Below, one piece after another: positions 1 to 9,150 of a DNA stretch of 24,715 nt. The DNA is taken from NCBI GenBank assembly GCA_964409635.1, contig CAYPEL010000023.1:1-24715 (forward strand), in the 5' to 3' direction. The notes beneath the pieces were generated by a model. That model was given only the letters and a program-made list of their open reading frames with translations. It ran no database searches and was not told the DNA's origin. Position 1 is the first letter of the stretch; each line of letters starts with the position of its first letter. This DNA is from CAYPEL01 sp964409635. Lineage in GTDB: Bacteria; Pseudomonadota; Gammaproteobacteria; DSM-19610. The position numbers and the translations under genes were made by a program.

Positions 1-137
1 CTAACGTGTAGCATTAAGGAACCTCACCAAGGGTGGGTGAAACCCACCATTCGCTGCAATATCCGGACGACTCACCCGTCAGGCAAAACTGGGGAAGAGG
101 CGTGTTATTGTTAATCCCTACAGCTTTGCAAAGCAGA
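1..137. other. Non-coding tail downstream of the fad operon, with one stem-loop
   Basis: No gene is visible. A stem-loop lies at 32-48 (GGTGGGT, loop GAA, ACCCACC), and a perfect 12-bp palindrome GCTTTGCAAAGC sits at 123-134, just past the stop codon of the acyl-CoA synthetase gene. Neither is followed by a T-run on the minus strand, so an intrinsic terminator for the operon cannot be claimed, although the stem could stabilise the transcript end. Confidence 0.35.
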
Positions 138-1946
138 TCAGTGATTCGCGTACATCTTATCTATTTCACTTTCAAATTTCGCGTATACACGGTTTCTTTT
201 TAACTTCAAGGTGGGTGTTATCAAACCATCTTCGATGCTCCAGGCTTCAGTCTGACAGTAAACCTGCCTGACTTGTGCATAGCCTGGAAATGAAGATAAC
301 TGTTTGGCAATTTTCTCTAGTATTATTTTACGGACCCTTTCACTCTGGCAGGCCTCGCTGGTATCCGGGTCCAGATCGAGCCCCTTTGCGAATCCCGGCC
401 ATTGTTCCGGGTTAAACACAACCAGCGCGCTCAAGAAGGGACGGTTATCACCAATCACCATAACCTGTTCAAACAATCCATCCATGGCAATGGCCATTTC
501 CATGTCAGCGGGGGGTACTTTTTCGCCATTGGCCAGTACCAGAATTTCTTTTATTCGACCGGTGATGTAGACATGATTATTTTCAACACGGGCTTTATCG
601 CCAGTATGTAACCAGCCATCATCATCGATGATATCCCGGGTGGCCTGTTCATTATCCCAATAACCCAGCATCACGCTCGGCGAGCGTGTCTGTAACTCAT
701 CATTTTCACCGATGCGCACTTCGGTTCCACTCAGGATCAAACCAACACTCTCCGGGTCATTGTCTTCAACGGCATTGATACTGATGACTGGGCTGGTTTC
801 TGTCAGACCATAGCCCTGTAGCATGGGCAGGCCCAAAGAGATGAACATCTTGGCAATGGCAGCCGGTAGCGGGGCGCCGCCTATCACCGCATAGGACATT
901 TGGCCGCCGAGTTTTTCCATTACCTTGGCACCAACAAGTTTATGCAACAGGGGGTGCAGCAGTAATTTAGGGTGCCAGCTGGCGCGGCCTTGTTGGTATT
1001 CAAACCGCTGCCAACCAATGGCTGTTGCAAGTTTGAATAATTTGTTCGCGATGGGCGGTTTTTCTTCCAGGCCAGCCTGGATTTTGTTGTAGACGCGTTC
1101 AAAAATACGCGGTACAGAAATAATGACGGTGGGCTTGACGATTTGCAAGTCTTCAGCAAGCTGTGGAATGGATCGGTTATAGGCCACGGCGGCACCCACC
1201 ATGATCGGTAGATAATAACCGGCAGTGCGCTCCAGGGTATGCGACAGGGGTAAAAAAGACAGGAAGAGTTCGCTCGATTTGCAAGGGACTATCTGCAAGC
1301 TCTGATAGGTATCCCAGAGAATATTATAGTGACTCAGCATGACACCTTTTGGTTTACCGGTTGTGCCGGATGTATACACAATGGTTGCCAGGCTGTCTCT
1401 GTCGGTCTGGTAGTCTTTAAGTTCAGCGCTGTCGGGCAGCCACTCACCGGCGGTTTTCAATCTTGCATCCGGATTTGTGCTGGTGTTGATAGAATTAACA
1501 CTGATAATGCGTTTTAGAAAATCCAGTTTTTTCCAGACCGGGCATAAACTATCGAAGTGTTCCTGGTTCCCGATACAGAGCAATTTGACGCCCGCATTTT
1601 CGAGGATATAGGCCGCGTTGTCGGGACGGTCCTGTGTATATAGGGGTACTACCACCAGTCCATTCGCGAGCGCTGCTTGATCGAACATCATCCATTCCGG
1701 GCTGTTATTCATTATTACCGCCACCCGGTCGCCAGCATTCAGGCCTTCACTGGCGAGCGCCGCTTGCCAGCGGGCAACCTGGTCACCGGCCTGACGCCAA
1801 GTCAGATCCCGCCAGCTTTCAGTTACATCATCGTGGTAGCGGTAAGCGAGCAGATCGGGGGTTAGCCTGACGCGCTGATAGAAAAGACCGGATAGGGTGC
1901 CTGCTTCTTCTGGTGAGATGAGGTGGGACAGATCAGCAGTACTCAC
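138..1946 (-). CDS. fadD: Long-chain fatty acid-CoA ligase (AMP-forming)
   Basis: This enzyme activates a free fatty acid to acyl-CoA using ATP and CoA, the entry step to beta-oxidation. It belongs to the ANL adenylate-forming superfamily. The P-loop-like motif YTSGTTGKPKG is at residues 191-201, GYGLTETSP at 378-386, GWLHTGD at 444-450 and GRIKEILV at 463-470, followed by the small C-terminal lid domain. At 602 aa it is longer than E. coli FadD (561 aa) and looks more like the roughly 600-aa long-chain synthetase group. The start is GTG, chosen because AGGAG lies about 8 bases upstream inside the end of the preceding gene. Only two bases separate it from that gene's TAG stop, so it is the last gene of the beta-oxidation operon. 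The family call is firm. The chain-length preference, and so the fadD symbol, is by similarity and context. Confidence 0.9.
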   Translation of the reverse strand: MSTADLSHLISPEEAGTLSGLFYQRVRLTPDLLAYRYHDDVTESWRDLTWRQAGDQVARWQAALASEGLNAGDRVAVIMNNSPEWMMFDQAALANGLVVVPLYTQDRPDNAAYILENAGVKLLCIGNQEHFDSLCPVWKKLDFLKRIISVNSINTSTNPDARLKTAGEWLPDSAELKDYQTDRDSLATIVYTSGTTGKPKGVMLSHYNILWDTYQSLQIVPCKSSELFLSFLPLSHTLERTAGYYLPIMVGAAVAYNRSIPQLAEDLQIVKPTVIISVPRIFERVYNKIQAGLEEKPPIANKLFKLATAIGWQRFEYQQGRASWHPKLLLHPLLHKLVGAKVMEKLGGQMSYAVIGGAPLPAAIAKMFISLGLPMLQGYGLTETSPVISINAVEDNDPESVGLILSGTEVRIGENDELQTRSPSVMLGYWDNEQATRDIIDDDGWLHTGDKARVENNHVYITGRIKEILVLANGEKVPPADMEMAIAMDGLFEQVMVIGDNRPFLSALVVFNPEQWPGFAKGLDLDPDTSEACQSERVRKIILEKIAKQLSSFPGYAQVRQVYCQTEAWSIEDGLITPTLKLKRNRVYAKFESEIDKMYANH

Positions 1947-1948
1947 GA

Positions 1949-4009
1949 CTATTCTCCTGTTGATTTTGAAAATCCGGACAATGTTTCCCAGCCTGGATCC
2001 GGTTTGAAACGTTCACCAAACTTCTCTTCTAACGCATGCAGGCGCTGCAGCATCACATCTGCGCCTTCGGTATCAATGTATTTCGTAGGCCCGCCACGGA
2101 AAGGAGCAAAACCGGTGCCAAACACCATACCACCATCCAGCAGGTCAGCATCATCCACAACCTTTTCCCGCAGACAGGCAACAGATTCATTCAGCAAGCG
2201 TTGTATCATGCGATCTGTTACTTCTTTGTTCGAATGATAGCTGCCCGGTATTTTCGGTTTTATCACTTTGCCTTTTTTGTATTCATAAAATCCCCGCCCG
2301 CTTTTACGGCCGAGGCGTCCCTGATTGACAAGGTTAGCCAATCGTTCCGGTACACTAAGCCCGAGGTGCTCGCCCAGAATCTGTCCAACGTGCAAACAAA
2401 TATCCAGACCCACCGTATCGGCCAGTTCGATCGGGCCCATGGGCATGCCAAATTCAACGGCCTGCCGGTCTATTTCAGCCGGAGGTACGCCGGCATTTTC
2501 TAACTCAACGGCTTCCAGCAAATAGGGCATTAAAATCCGGTTGACCAGAAAACCCGGCGAACTGGCAACCGGTAATGGTAAGCGTCCAATGGCACGGGTA
2601 AAGGCCATGGCGCGATTGATGACTTCCTTATCCGTATTGTCGTCGCGTACGATTTCCACCAACTGCATCTTGGCAACCGGGTTAAAGAAGTGCAAGCCAA
2701 CGAGCCGGCTCGGTGTTTTTAAATCACGGCTCAATTCGTCCAGCGGGATACTCGATGTATTCGTGGCCAGGATGGCATCGGCTTTCATCCGCGGTTCTAG
2801 TTCGGCGTATAAAGCCCGTTTTGCATCCGCATCCTCGAATATAGCCTCAATGACGACGTCGGCCTGTTCAACACCCCTTCCTGTATGGTCTGGCATTAAC
2901 CGATCCATTACTTCTTGGATAGGGCGGGGCCGCTTCAGCCGACGTTTGTAGAGCTGGTAGGCGCGTTTGATTGCGGGTGCCAGACGCTCCGGGCTTTGAT
3001 CCTGCAAAGTTACCTGCATTCCCTTGGAGGCGCACCAGGCAGCAATATCACCCCCCATCACACCGGCGCCGATAACATGCACATGTTTAGCTTTAAAATC
3101 ACTTTGCCGTCCAAGGTCTTTCATTTTTTCCTGCAGGGTAAATACTCTGATCAAGTTCTGTGCGACACTGCCCGTGATCAGCCGCGCAACAGAGTCGGCT
3201 TCTGCGTGCAGCATGGCGCGCTCATTGCCTGCGTGTTGCTGCCAAATGTCAATTAAAGCGTAAGGCGCGGGGTAATGGTCCTGGCGGGCTTTTTTAGCAA
3301 CTTGTTTGCGGAATACTTTGGCCAGTATAGGCCGTACCGCGGCACTATTCGTCAGCGCCTGGGCTTTGGTTGGGCGGTGGGCGGGTGGCATTTTTAAAAT
3401 GATATTGCGAGCCGCCGCTTTCAATTGCCGTTCCGGCAGGGCGTGATCGACCAGTCCCATGCGTTTAGCAGTACGTGCATTTACATTGCGCCCACTGAGC
3501 ATTAAATCCATACCATGGATTGCCCCGATCAGGGGAGTTATACGCGCACTGCCTCCAAAACCAGGGTGTATGCCCAGCCTGACTTCAGGCAGCCCGAGTT
3601 TGGTTGCCGTATCGTTACACGCGATGCGGTAGCGGCAGGCCAGCGCCATCTCCAGGCCGCCACCGAGACAGAAACCATGGATTAACGCCAGGGTAGGAAA
3701 GGGCAGTGCGGCTAAGCGGTCAAAGACTTCCTGGCCGCGGCCGATGGCACTGCGCGCTTCATCCTGGTTTTTGAGTTTGGTGAATTCGTGTACATCGGCA
3801 CCGGTGACAAAGCCGTTGTTTTTATCTGAAAGAATGATCAAGCCACGCGGTGATTTTTCGGTGAGATCGAGTAATTCCTGATAAAAGGCTTCGAGCACAG
3901 CGGCCGATAACACATTGGTACCAGAGCCGTGTTTGTCGAGATGCAGCCAGGCGATATTATCACTGTCAATCTCCGTGTAGAGATCCCGTTTATTATTGTC
4001 AGCTTCCAT
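1949..4009 (-). CDS. fadJ: Bifunctional enoyl-CoA hydratase / 3-hydroxyacyl-CoA dehydrogenase (FadJ/FadB alpha-subunit type)
   Basis: It catalyses the second and third steps of the beta-oxidation cycle. The N-terminal crotonase domain (about residues 1-200) carries the two expected glutamates, E120 in GGGLEMALAC and E142 in LPEVRLGIHPG. The NAD-binding dehydrogenase domain starts near 308 with the dinucleotide motif GAGVMGG (314-320) and has the catalytic histidine H440 in GLHFFNP. A second C-terminal 3HCDH lobe follows. The 686-aa length is close to that of FadJ/FadB. An upstream in-frame start at 4060 exists but would lie inside the thiolase gene. I chose the ATG at 4009 because it overlaps the thiolase TGA as ATGA and has a GAGAGGG site upstream. 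It probably forms a multienzyme complex with the adjacent thiolase. FadJ rather than FadB is assigned from its FadI-type partner. Confidence 0.92.
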   Translation of the reverse strand: MEADNNKRDLYTEIDSDNIAWLHLDKHGSGTNVLSAAVLEAFYQELLDLTEKSPRGLIILSDKNNGFVTGADVHEFTKLKNQDEARSAIGRGQEVFDRLAALPFPTLALIHGFCLGGGLEMALACRYRIACNDTATKLGLPEVRLGIHPGFGGSARITPLIGAIHGMDLMLSGRNVNARTAKRMGLVDHALPERQLKAAARNIILKMPPAHRPTKAQALTNSAAVRPILAKVFRKQVAKKARQDHYPAPYALIDIWQQHAGNERAMLHAEADSVARLITGSVAQNLIRVFTLQEKMKDLGRQSDFKAKHVHVIGAGVMGGDIAAWCASKGMQVTLQDQSPERLAPAIKRAYQLYKRRLKRPRPIQEVMDRLMPDHTGRGVEQADVVIEAIFEDADAKRALYAELEPRMKADAILATNTSSIPLDELSRDLKTPSRLVGLHFFNPVAKMQLVEIVRDDNTDKEVINRAMAFTRAIGRLPLPVASSPGFLVNRILMPYLLEAVELENAGVPPAEIDRQAVEFGMPMGPIELADTVGLDICLHVGQILGEHLGLSVPERLANLVNQGRLGRKSGRGFYEYKKGKVIKPKIPGSYHSNKEVTDRMIQRLLNESVACLREKVVDDADLLDGGMVFGTGFAPFRGGPTKYIDTEGADVMLQRLHALEEKFGERFKPDPGWETLSGFSKSTGE

Positions 4010-5319
4010 CAAGCAACCCTCTCGATCAGCATGGCGCCACCCTGGCCACCGCCAATACACAAACTTGTCATGGCCTGTTTGCCGTTGGTGCGGTGAAGTA
4101 CATTAACAGCGTGTAAGACGATGCGCGCGCCACTGGCGCCCACAGGATGCCCGATACTCACACCGCCGCCATCCACATTCAGCTTGTCTTCATTGATCGG
4201 GGCGAAGGCAGACTCAAGTTTTAAGTTGTCCCGGCAGAAGCTTTCATCCTGCCAGGCGGCAAGACACGACTGCACCTGGGCTGCAAAAGCTTCGTTAATT
4301 TCCCAGCAGTCAATATCATCACTGTTAAAATTGTTGCGCTGCATGATTGGCGCCATGGCGTAGGCAGGGCCCAGGCCCATCTGGCGTGGATCGAGTCCAG
4401 CCCATTCACTATCAACAATGCGGGCCAGAACGGGTAATGAATGTTTTTTTACAGCTTCTTCTGAGGCCAGTATCAGCCAGGCGGCACCATCTGTAATCTG
4501 TGCGCTGTTCCCCGCCGTTACTTTTCCAAACGGCCGGTCAAATACCGGTTTCAGTTTGGCGAGTTTTTCAATGCTGGAATCCGGCCGGACACCATCATCT
4601 GCTGTGTAGTGATGACCTTGGGTATCATAAATCGGTTCAATTTCTTGCAGATGATCGCTTTCTTGAGCGGTGGCCAGGCGCTGGTGGCTGCGCAGTGCAA
4701 AACCATCCATTTGTTGGCGTGAAATGTTAAAACGGTGCGCCAGTATTTCAGCAGTCTGGCCCATGTTCAGTCCAACAATGGGATCTGTCAGGCCACGTAT
4801 CAGACCAATGACGGGTTTTAGGTGTTTGGGCCGGAGTTGGCTAAAAACTTTTAATTTGGCGCCAGCGGTACGTGCACTGTTTAAGGCGCCCAACCAGCCA
4901 ACCATGTCGGTATCGAATAACACCGGCGCGTGGCTCATGGACTCTGTCCCCCCGGCGAGCACCAGGTCGGAACGGCCGCTGGCGATATCCTGTGCCGCGC
5001 AGTCCAGTGCCTGCATACCGGATGCACAGTTACGTTGCACCGTCCAGGCTGGCACTTGCTCGCCACAACCTAGCCGTAGGGCGACGATACGGGCAATGTT
5101 AGCTTCGTCTGGCCCACCCATAACGCAGCCGAGAATGACTTGATCGAATGCATCTGCCGTGAAAGGCTGGCGGCCAAGCAGGGCGCGGCCCGCCTGAAAG
5201 GACAGGTCAGATGCGAGAAACGGACCGGGTTTGCCGCGTGCTCTTAGAAAGGGTGTCCGGCTGCCATCGACTATGTAGACCGGGCGGCCTGTTGCGAGCG
5301 GATTTCGCTTTGTTGCCAT
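4009..5319 (-). CDS. fadI: Acetyl-CoA C-acyltransferase (3-ketoacyl-CoA thiolase, FadI type)
   Basis: This is the thiolase that cleaves 3-ketoacyl-CoA with CoA and releases acetyl-CoA. The nucleophilic cysteine C98 is in NCASGMQA, the histidine H391 in GHPVGASGARI, and the second active cysteine C421 in CIGGGQGGAML; NEAFAAQ is also present. Its 436 aa equals the length of E. coli FadI, which has a longer loop domain than degradative FadA. The start is ATG with GAGGGA about 8 bases upstream. The coding region begins 49 bases before the end of fadE and ends in an ATGA overlap with fadJ, which implies coupled translation and stoichiometric production of the two trifunctional subunits. Confidence 0.92.
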   Translation of the reverse strand: MATKRNPLATGRPVYIVDGSRTPFLRARGKPGPFLASDLSFQAGRALLGRQPFTADAFDQVILGCVMGGPDEANIARIVALRLGCGEQVPAWTVQRNCASGMQALDCAAQDIASGRSDLVLAGGTESMSHAPVLFDTDMVGWLGALNSARTAGAKLKVFSQLRPKHLKPVIGLIRGLTDPIVGLNMGQTAEILAHRFNISRQQMDGFALRSHQRLATAQESDHLQEIEPIYDTQGHHYTADDGVRPDSSIEKLAKLKPVFDRPFGKVTAGNSAQITDGAAWLILASEEAVKKHSLPVLARIVDSEWAGLDPRQMGLGPAYAMAPIMQRNNFNSDDIDCWEINEAFAAQVQSCLAAWQDESFCRDNLKLESAFAPINEDKLNVDGGGVSIGHPVGASGARIVLHAVNVLHRTNGKQAMTSLCIGGGQGGAMLIERVA

Positions 5320-7745
5320 GAATCTTTTCCCTCTTGCCAGTACTCCGGTGGAAATTCGTCAACACTGATAACTTTTTGACGGGCTGCGGTGGCGGCGCGC
5401 ACCAATGCGGCTTCGTGTTCATCAATGACGCCTGCAGTAACTGCATCAACCAGGCAATGTTCAGGGTCGTCGGAGTTAAGTTGACCATTACTCATGGCCT
5501 GGCGCAAGTGGTTCAGCACTGGTTGCGCCTGAGTGGCTTTTTCCATGGCGTCTTCAAGCTGGGCAAGGGGTTCGTTTTCACCCTGTGGAACAAACATACC
5601 TTCCGTCAGACGCTCACGTCCTGCGCCCCAGCGCAAGATAACATTCGCAGCGCGCAGTGTCAGTGCATCGCTGGGCGGTTTGTAGGCGGCGCCAAAGGGG
5701 AACAGTGTCCATCGAAGGGTTTTACCGATAAACCGGTTAGGCAGGTTATCGAGGGTTTCAAAAAGGCGTTGTTGCGCATTGTAGAATACGTTGGTCATTG
5801 ACCATTCTAGTAACGGCCAGTCAGCTTGCTGTCTGCCCTGGTCGGCAAAGCGTTTAAGCACAGCGCTACCTAAATAGAGATAACTTAATACATCGCCAAG
5901 CCGCGCTGAGAGAGATTCTTTGCGTTTTAACGAGCCGCCGAGGGTAAGCAGTGCGGCTTCAGCCGTAATAGCAAATGCGGCGCTTAACCGGGCCATCTGC
6001 CGGTAGAATTTATCTTCTTCCCGGTTAGTCGGCGCCTTTGCAAAACGTGCGCCCGTCCAGGCGTGCAGTTTTGCGCGGGCCAGGTTGCTCAATGCAAATT
6101 TGATGTGACCAAACAGGGCGCGGTCAAAGGCATACAGCTGGCCATTTTGGGCGCTGTCCATTTCCTGTAGCAAATAGGGGTGGCAACGGATCGCTCCCTG
6201 CCCGAAGATAATCAAGCTGCGGGTGAGGATGTTGGCACCCTCAACGGTAATACTGATTGGCACACCCTGGTAACCACGCGCCAGGTAATTCTTTGGCCCC
6301 ATACAGATTCCCCGGCCACCGTGAATATCCATCGCGTCGTCAATTACTTTACGCATACACTCGGTCAGGTGATATTTTACGATAGCCGAGGCGACGGAAG
6401 GCTTTTCACCCGCGTCGACCGCGAGCGTCGTCAAACCACGCGCTGCATCCATCATATAGGTACCGGCGGCGATTCGTGCTAAGGCTTCTGCCACGCCTTC
6501 GAACTTACCAATCGGCATTTTGAATTGTTTACGCACGGCGGCATAAGCGCCCGTTGCGCGCGAGGCCAACTTACCTGCGCCGGTGCTTAAGGCGGGCAGA
6601 GATATTGAACGGCCATCTGCCAGGGATTCCATCAGCATGCGCCATCCCTCACCAATTCTCGCTTGACCGCCAATAATATAGTCCATCGGGATGAACACAT
6701 TATGGCCCCGGTTCGGACCGTTCATGAATGCCAGGTTTAATGGAAAATGACGGTTGCCAATTTCAATGCCGGGTGTGTCTGTGGGGATTAATGCCAGGGT
6801 GATGCCGAGTTCTTGTTTGTCACCGATCAATTGATCAGGGTCGTACAGTTTGAAGGCCAGTCCCAGCACCGTGGCGACAGGTCCTAAAGTGATATAGCGC
6901 TTTTCCCAATTGAGCCGAATACCCAGCGTATCCTTGCCGTTGAATAGTTCACGGCAGACCACGCCCCGGTCCGGCATGGCGGCGGCATCGCTGCCGGCTT
7001 CAGGCCCCGTTAAGGCAAAGCAGGGGATTTCTTTGCCCTTGGCCAGTCGTGGTAGATAGTAATCTTTCTGTTCCTCGGTACCATAGTGCAGCAGCAACTG
7101 CGCCGGACCCAGAGAGTTCGGCACCATGACAGTGACTGCACTTGAAATACTCCGGCCGGAAATTTTCATGACCACACTCGAATGGCCGTGGGCAGTAAAC
7201 TCAAGCCCGCCATAGCGCTTCGGAATGATCATGCCGAAGAAGCCTTGCGATTTAATAAAATCCCAAACGTGTTCCGGCAGGTCGTGGAGCTTTTCAGTGA
7301 TTTCCCAGTCGTCCAGCATTTCACAGAGCACTTCAACCGGACCGTCTAAAAAGGCTTGTTCTTCAGCGCTGAGATGCGGGGGGTTAAGCGCCAGCAGCTT
7401 GTCCCAGTCAGGTTTACCGCTGAAGAGATCGGCTTCCCACCAAAGGCTGCCTGCTTCCAGTGCTTCGCGTTCGGTGCTGGATATGGGTGGCATAATCGAA
7501 CGGAACAAACGCATAATGGGTTCGCTGACGAGCGTGCGGCGTATGGGTGGCACAGCCAGTAGCAGGACGGCGGCAGTAAGCAGTATCCAGGCGGGTAATA
7601 GAACCCAGGGAGACGCCTGATGCGTGTAAGGCAAGCTCAACAGGTAAGAACCTGCCACTGCACTCCATACCCAACCGCCTGCGCGTGTTATTGCGAGTGC
7701 CCCCAACACGGCGATTACTAGCATAAGCTCGAGTAAGATAATCAT
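5271..7745 (-). CDS. fadE: Acyl-CoA dehydrogenase, FadE type
   Basis: This FAD-dependent enzyme introduces the first double bond in fatty acyl-CoA. At 824 aa it matches the long FadE family (E. coli 814 aa) rather than the roughly 380-aa short dehydrogenases. Two hydrophobic segments (about residues 2-20 and 46-66) suggest membrane attachment. The dehydrogenase core follows, with FGMIIPKRYGG (170-180), the flavin/substrate region ALTGPEAGSDA (244-254), AMDIHGGRGI (471-480) and the TVEGANILTR segment holding the presumed catalytic base E502. A FadE-specific C-terminal domain of about 300 residues completes it. The ATG at 7745 overlaps the TGA of the upstream hydrolase gene (ATGA) and has AAGGA upstream. 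It is the second gene of the operon. Confidence 0.94.
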   Translation of the reverse strand: MIILLELMLVIAVLGALAITRAGGWVWSAVAGSYLLSLPYTHQASPWVLLPAWILLTAAVLLLAVPPIRRTLVSEPIMRLFRSIMPPISSTEREALEAGSLWWEADLFSGKPDWDKLLALNPPHLSAEEQAFLDGPVEVLCEMLDDWEITEKLHDLPEHVWDFIKSQGFFGMIIPKRYGGLEFTAHGHSSVVMKISGRSISSAVTVMVPNSLGPAQLLLHYGTEEQKDYYLPRLAKGKEIPCFALTGPEAGSDAAAMPDRGVVCRELFNGKDTLGIRLNWEKRYITLGPVATVLGLAFKLYDPDQLIGDKQELGITLALIPTDTPGIEIGNRHFPLNLAFMNGPNRGHNVFIPMDYIIGGQARIGEGWRMLMESLADGRSISLPALSTGAGKLASRATGAYAAVRKQFKMPIGKFEGVAEALARIAAGTYMMDAARGLTTLAVDAGEKPSVASAIVKYHLTECMRKVIDDAMDIHGGRGICMGPKNYLARGYQGVPISITVEGANILTRSLIIFGQGAIRCHPYLLQEMDSAQNGQLYAFDRALFGHIKFALSNLARAKLHAWTGARFAKAPTNREEDKFYRQMARLSAAFAITAEAALLTLGGSLKRKESLSARLGDVLSYLYLGSAVLKRFADQGRQQADWPLLEWSMTNVFYNAQQRLFETLDNLPNRFIGKTLRWTLFPFGAAYKPPSDALTLRAANVILRWGAGRERLTEGMFVPQGENEPLAQLEDAMEKATQAQPVLNHLRQAMSNGQLNSDDPEHCLVDAVTAGVIDEHEAALVRAATAARQKVISVDEFPPEYWQEGKDSWQQSEIRSQQAARST

Positions 7746-8689
7746 TGTGGATCCTTGTGAGTCAGCTTTTCCGGTTGTAAAGATCCGACCTCATCTTCAT
7801 TTACTGAGTTCAGTGTGTTTACCATTTCTGGGGGAATAGTACTGTCTGTCTGGGGGTGGAGGGTATCTTCAGACGGAAAAAGATTCTCTCCATAACCACT
7901 GTAAATACGGCCTTTTTGATCCCAGGGTAAGTTACGATAAGACGCATGGTGGCCAAAGTCGAGATGCGGGCACTTAATAATATCGAAATAGGGTGAATAG
8001 TCGAAATCCCGCGGTGTATACAAGCGGGCATTTCTGGCAAACATGCGCAGTGAACCATCCTTGCGTTCCTGCAACAAAGGCACGATCGGAAAACTGACAG
8101 AAGCAAAAGCGGCGGCGATCATGGATGAGCAGACCGAGCGGGTAGGTGTACCCGCGTTGTGCTCAAACAAACTTGAACGCCAGCGCCGTGGGATAAAACT
8201 GTATGGAAACAAAAAGCGGGCGAGATCGAGTATTTGTCGTACATCATACTCAAAGCCTAGATGCGCCAGCGCATAGGTCAAAACTTGTTGTGCATCCATC
8301 CTGGATAGACCTGTTGGCCGACAGATGCGGATACTATCATTGATGTATTTACTCAGTGGATTTATGACAGTGCCTTCACCCAGCCAAGCTTCCAGAATCA
8401 GCTGTTCGTCGGGGTCACCGTTGTATATCGACAGCACTTTTTCCCGCAACGCCGGGTCATCTATATCATGCACCCGGCCAATATAAATTGCAGAATGCGA
8501 CCAGGCGCTCTGGGTGATGGTTCGGATAATTTCTGCTACCCGGCTGCGGCCTTCGACCAGCAATACGTCACACGGGCGTATCTCATAGCGAATCCGCTCA
8601 AAATCGCACAATGGTTTGCCCGCCGGTGCCTTATCCGAGGCCAGCCAGGTAACAATTTTTTTCCCTAACCATGCAGCAGGGTTAAACAC
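7742..8689 (-). CDS. YiiX-like permuted papain-fold hydrolase (NlpC/P60 superfamily), first gene of the fad operon
   Basis: The 315-aa protein has the layout of the circularly permuted NlpC/P60 hydrolases (YiiX/YaeF/LRAT-like). An early histidine, H65 in WSHSAIYIG, follows a beta-strand motif (DVLLVEG), a conserved-looking acidic stretch LILEAWLGEG has E100, and a late cysteine nucleophile, C187, is in SVCSSMIAAAF. Known members act on amide, thioester or ester bonds in peptidoglycan or lipids. The substrate here is unknown. No clear signal peptide or lipobox is seen, so a cytoplasmic or membrane-surface site is possible. The start is GTG with GAGG 9 bases upstream. Its end overlaps fadE by ATGA, so it is co-expressed with beta-oxidation; a role in releasing acyl groups from lipids is plausible but is inference. 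Confidence 0.75.
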   Translation of the reverse strand: MFNPAAWLGKKIVTWLASDKAPAGKPLCDFERIRYEIRPCDVLLVEGRSRVAEIIRTITQSAWSHSAIYIGRVHDIDDPALREKVLSIYNGDPDEQLILEAWLGEGTVINPLSKYINDSIRICRPTGLSRMDAQQVLTYALAHLGFEYDVRQILDLARFLFPYSFIPRRWRSSLFEHNAGTPTRSVCSSMIAAAFASVSFPIVPLLQERKDGSLRMFARNARLYTPRDFDYSPYFDIIKCPHLDFGHHASYRNLPWDQKGRIYSGYGENLFPSEDTLHPQTDSTIPPEMVNTLNSVNEDEVGSLQPEKLTHKDPQ

Positions 8690-9142
8690 GAATAAATAAC
8701 CTCAGAATAAATGTATAACTTATTGTTATTAAATATATTAAGGCATATCCAGCCTTAGCAGCAGCAGGAATACACCTGGGCTGATAGTCTAATATTCAGT
8801 TTTCACAAGGTATTATCGGCCGCAAGGGCGGGATTGTGAGCGGCTGGAAATGCCAATTTATTCAGTATCGGCGAAGTGATTTTGTTTTAAAAATAGATTA
8901 AGAATTACCTATAGGACAAATCTTGTTACACAGTTTAATTGTGTATAAGCGACTAAGCATAAGCTATATACTGGTTAATAAAGTATCTATAAGAATATGT
9001 ATTATAAGTAATTAGTTTATCTTGTTGAGTCAGCGCAAGAGACAGCGGCCAACCATTTTCCGGATTGCTGATCACGTCCCAGGTCAACTTGTTTGGCCCC
9101 GGTTGCGTGACTGGATATTCATAGCTGTTTCCAATTTTTAAC
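8690..9142. other. AT-rich intergenic spacer upstream of the fad operon
   Basis: This spacer of about 450 bases must carry the fad operon promoter (minus strand). The best candidate is weak: TTAATA, a 17-bp gap and TTATAC on the minus strand, reading towards the GTG at 8689. No convincing FadR- or PsrA-type operator was recognised. The right half (8953-9150) holds an open frame that looks like decayed coding sequence and is listed separately. Confidence 0.4.
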
Positions 9143-9150
9143 CTACAATC
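8953..9150 (-). pseudogene. Orphan reading-frame remnant, possible gene 3' end
   Basis: After an in-frame stop, 65 sense codons run without a usable ATG start. They include the protein-like stretches NSYEYPVTQPGP and LTWDVISNPENGW before ending in TAG. The left part then becomes Tyr/Ile-rich, as random AT-rich DNA would. It starts inside the last codons of the dockerin-like gene. The composition of the first 40 codons suggests a decayed coding fragment, but no family was recognised and chance is possible. Confidence 0.25.

Noticed and set aside
32..48. Stem-loop as intrinsic terminator of the fad operon
   Set aside because: The stem is only 7 bp and no T-run follows on the minus strand.
4010..4060. 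Upstream in-frame start for fadJ giving 703 aa
   Set aside because: The added 17 residues lie within the thiolase C-terminus; the ATGA overlap with a good ribosome-binding site is a better start.
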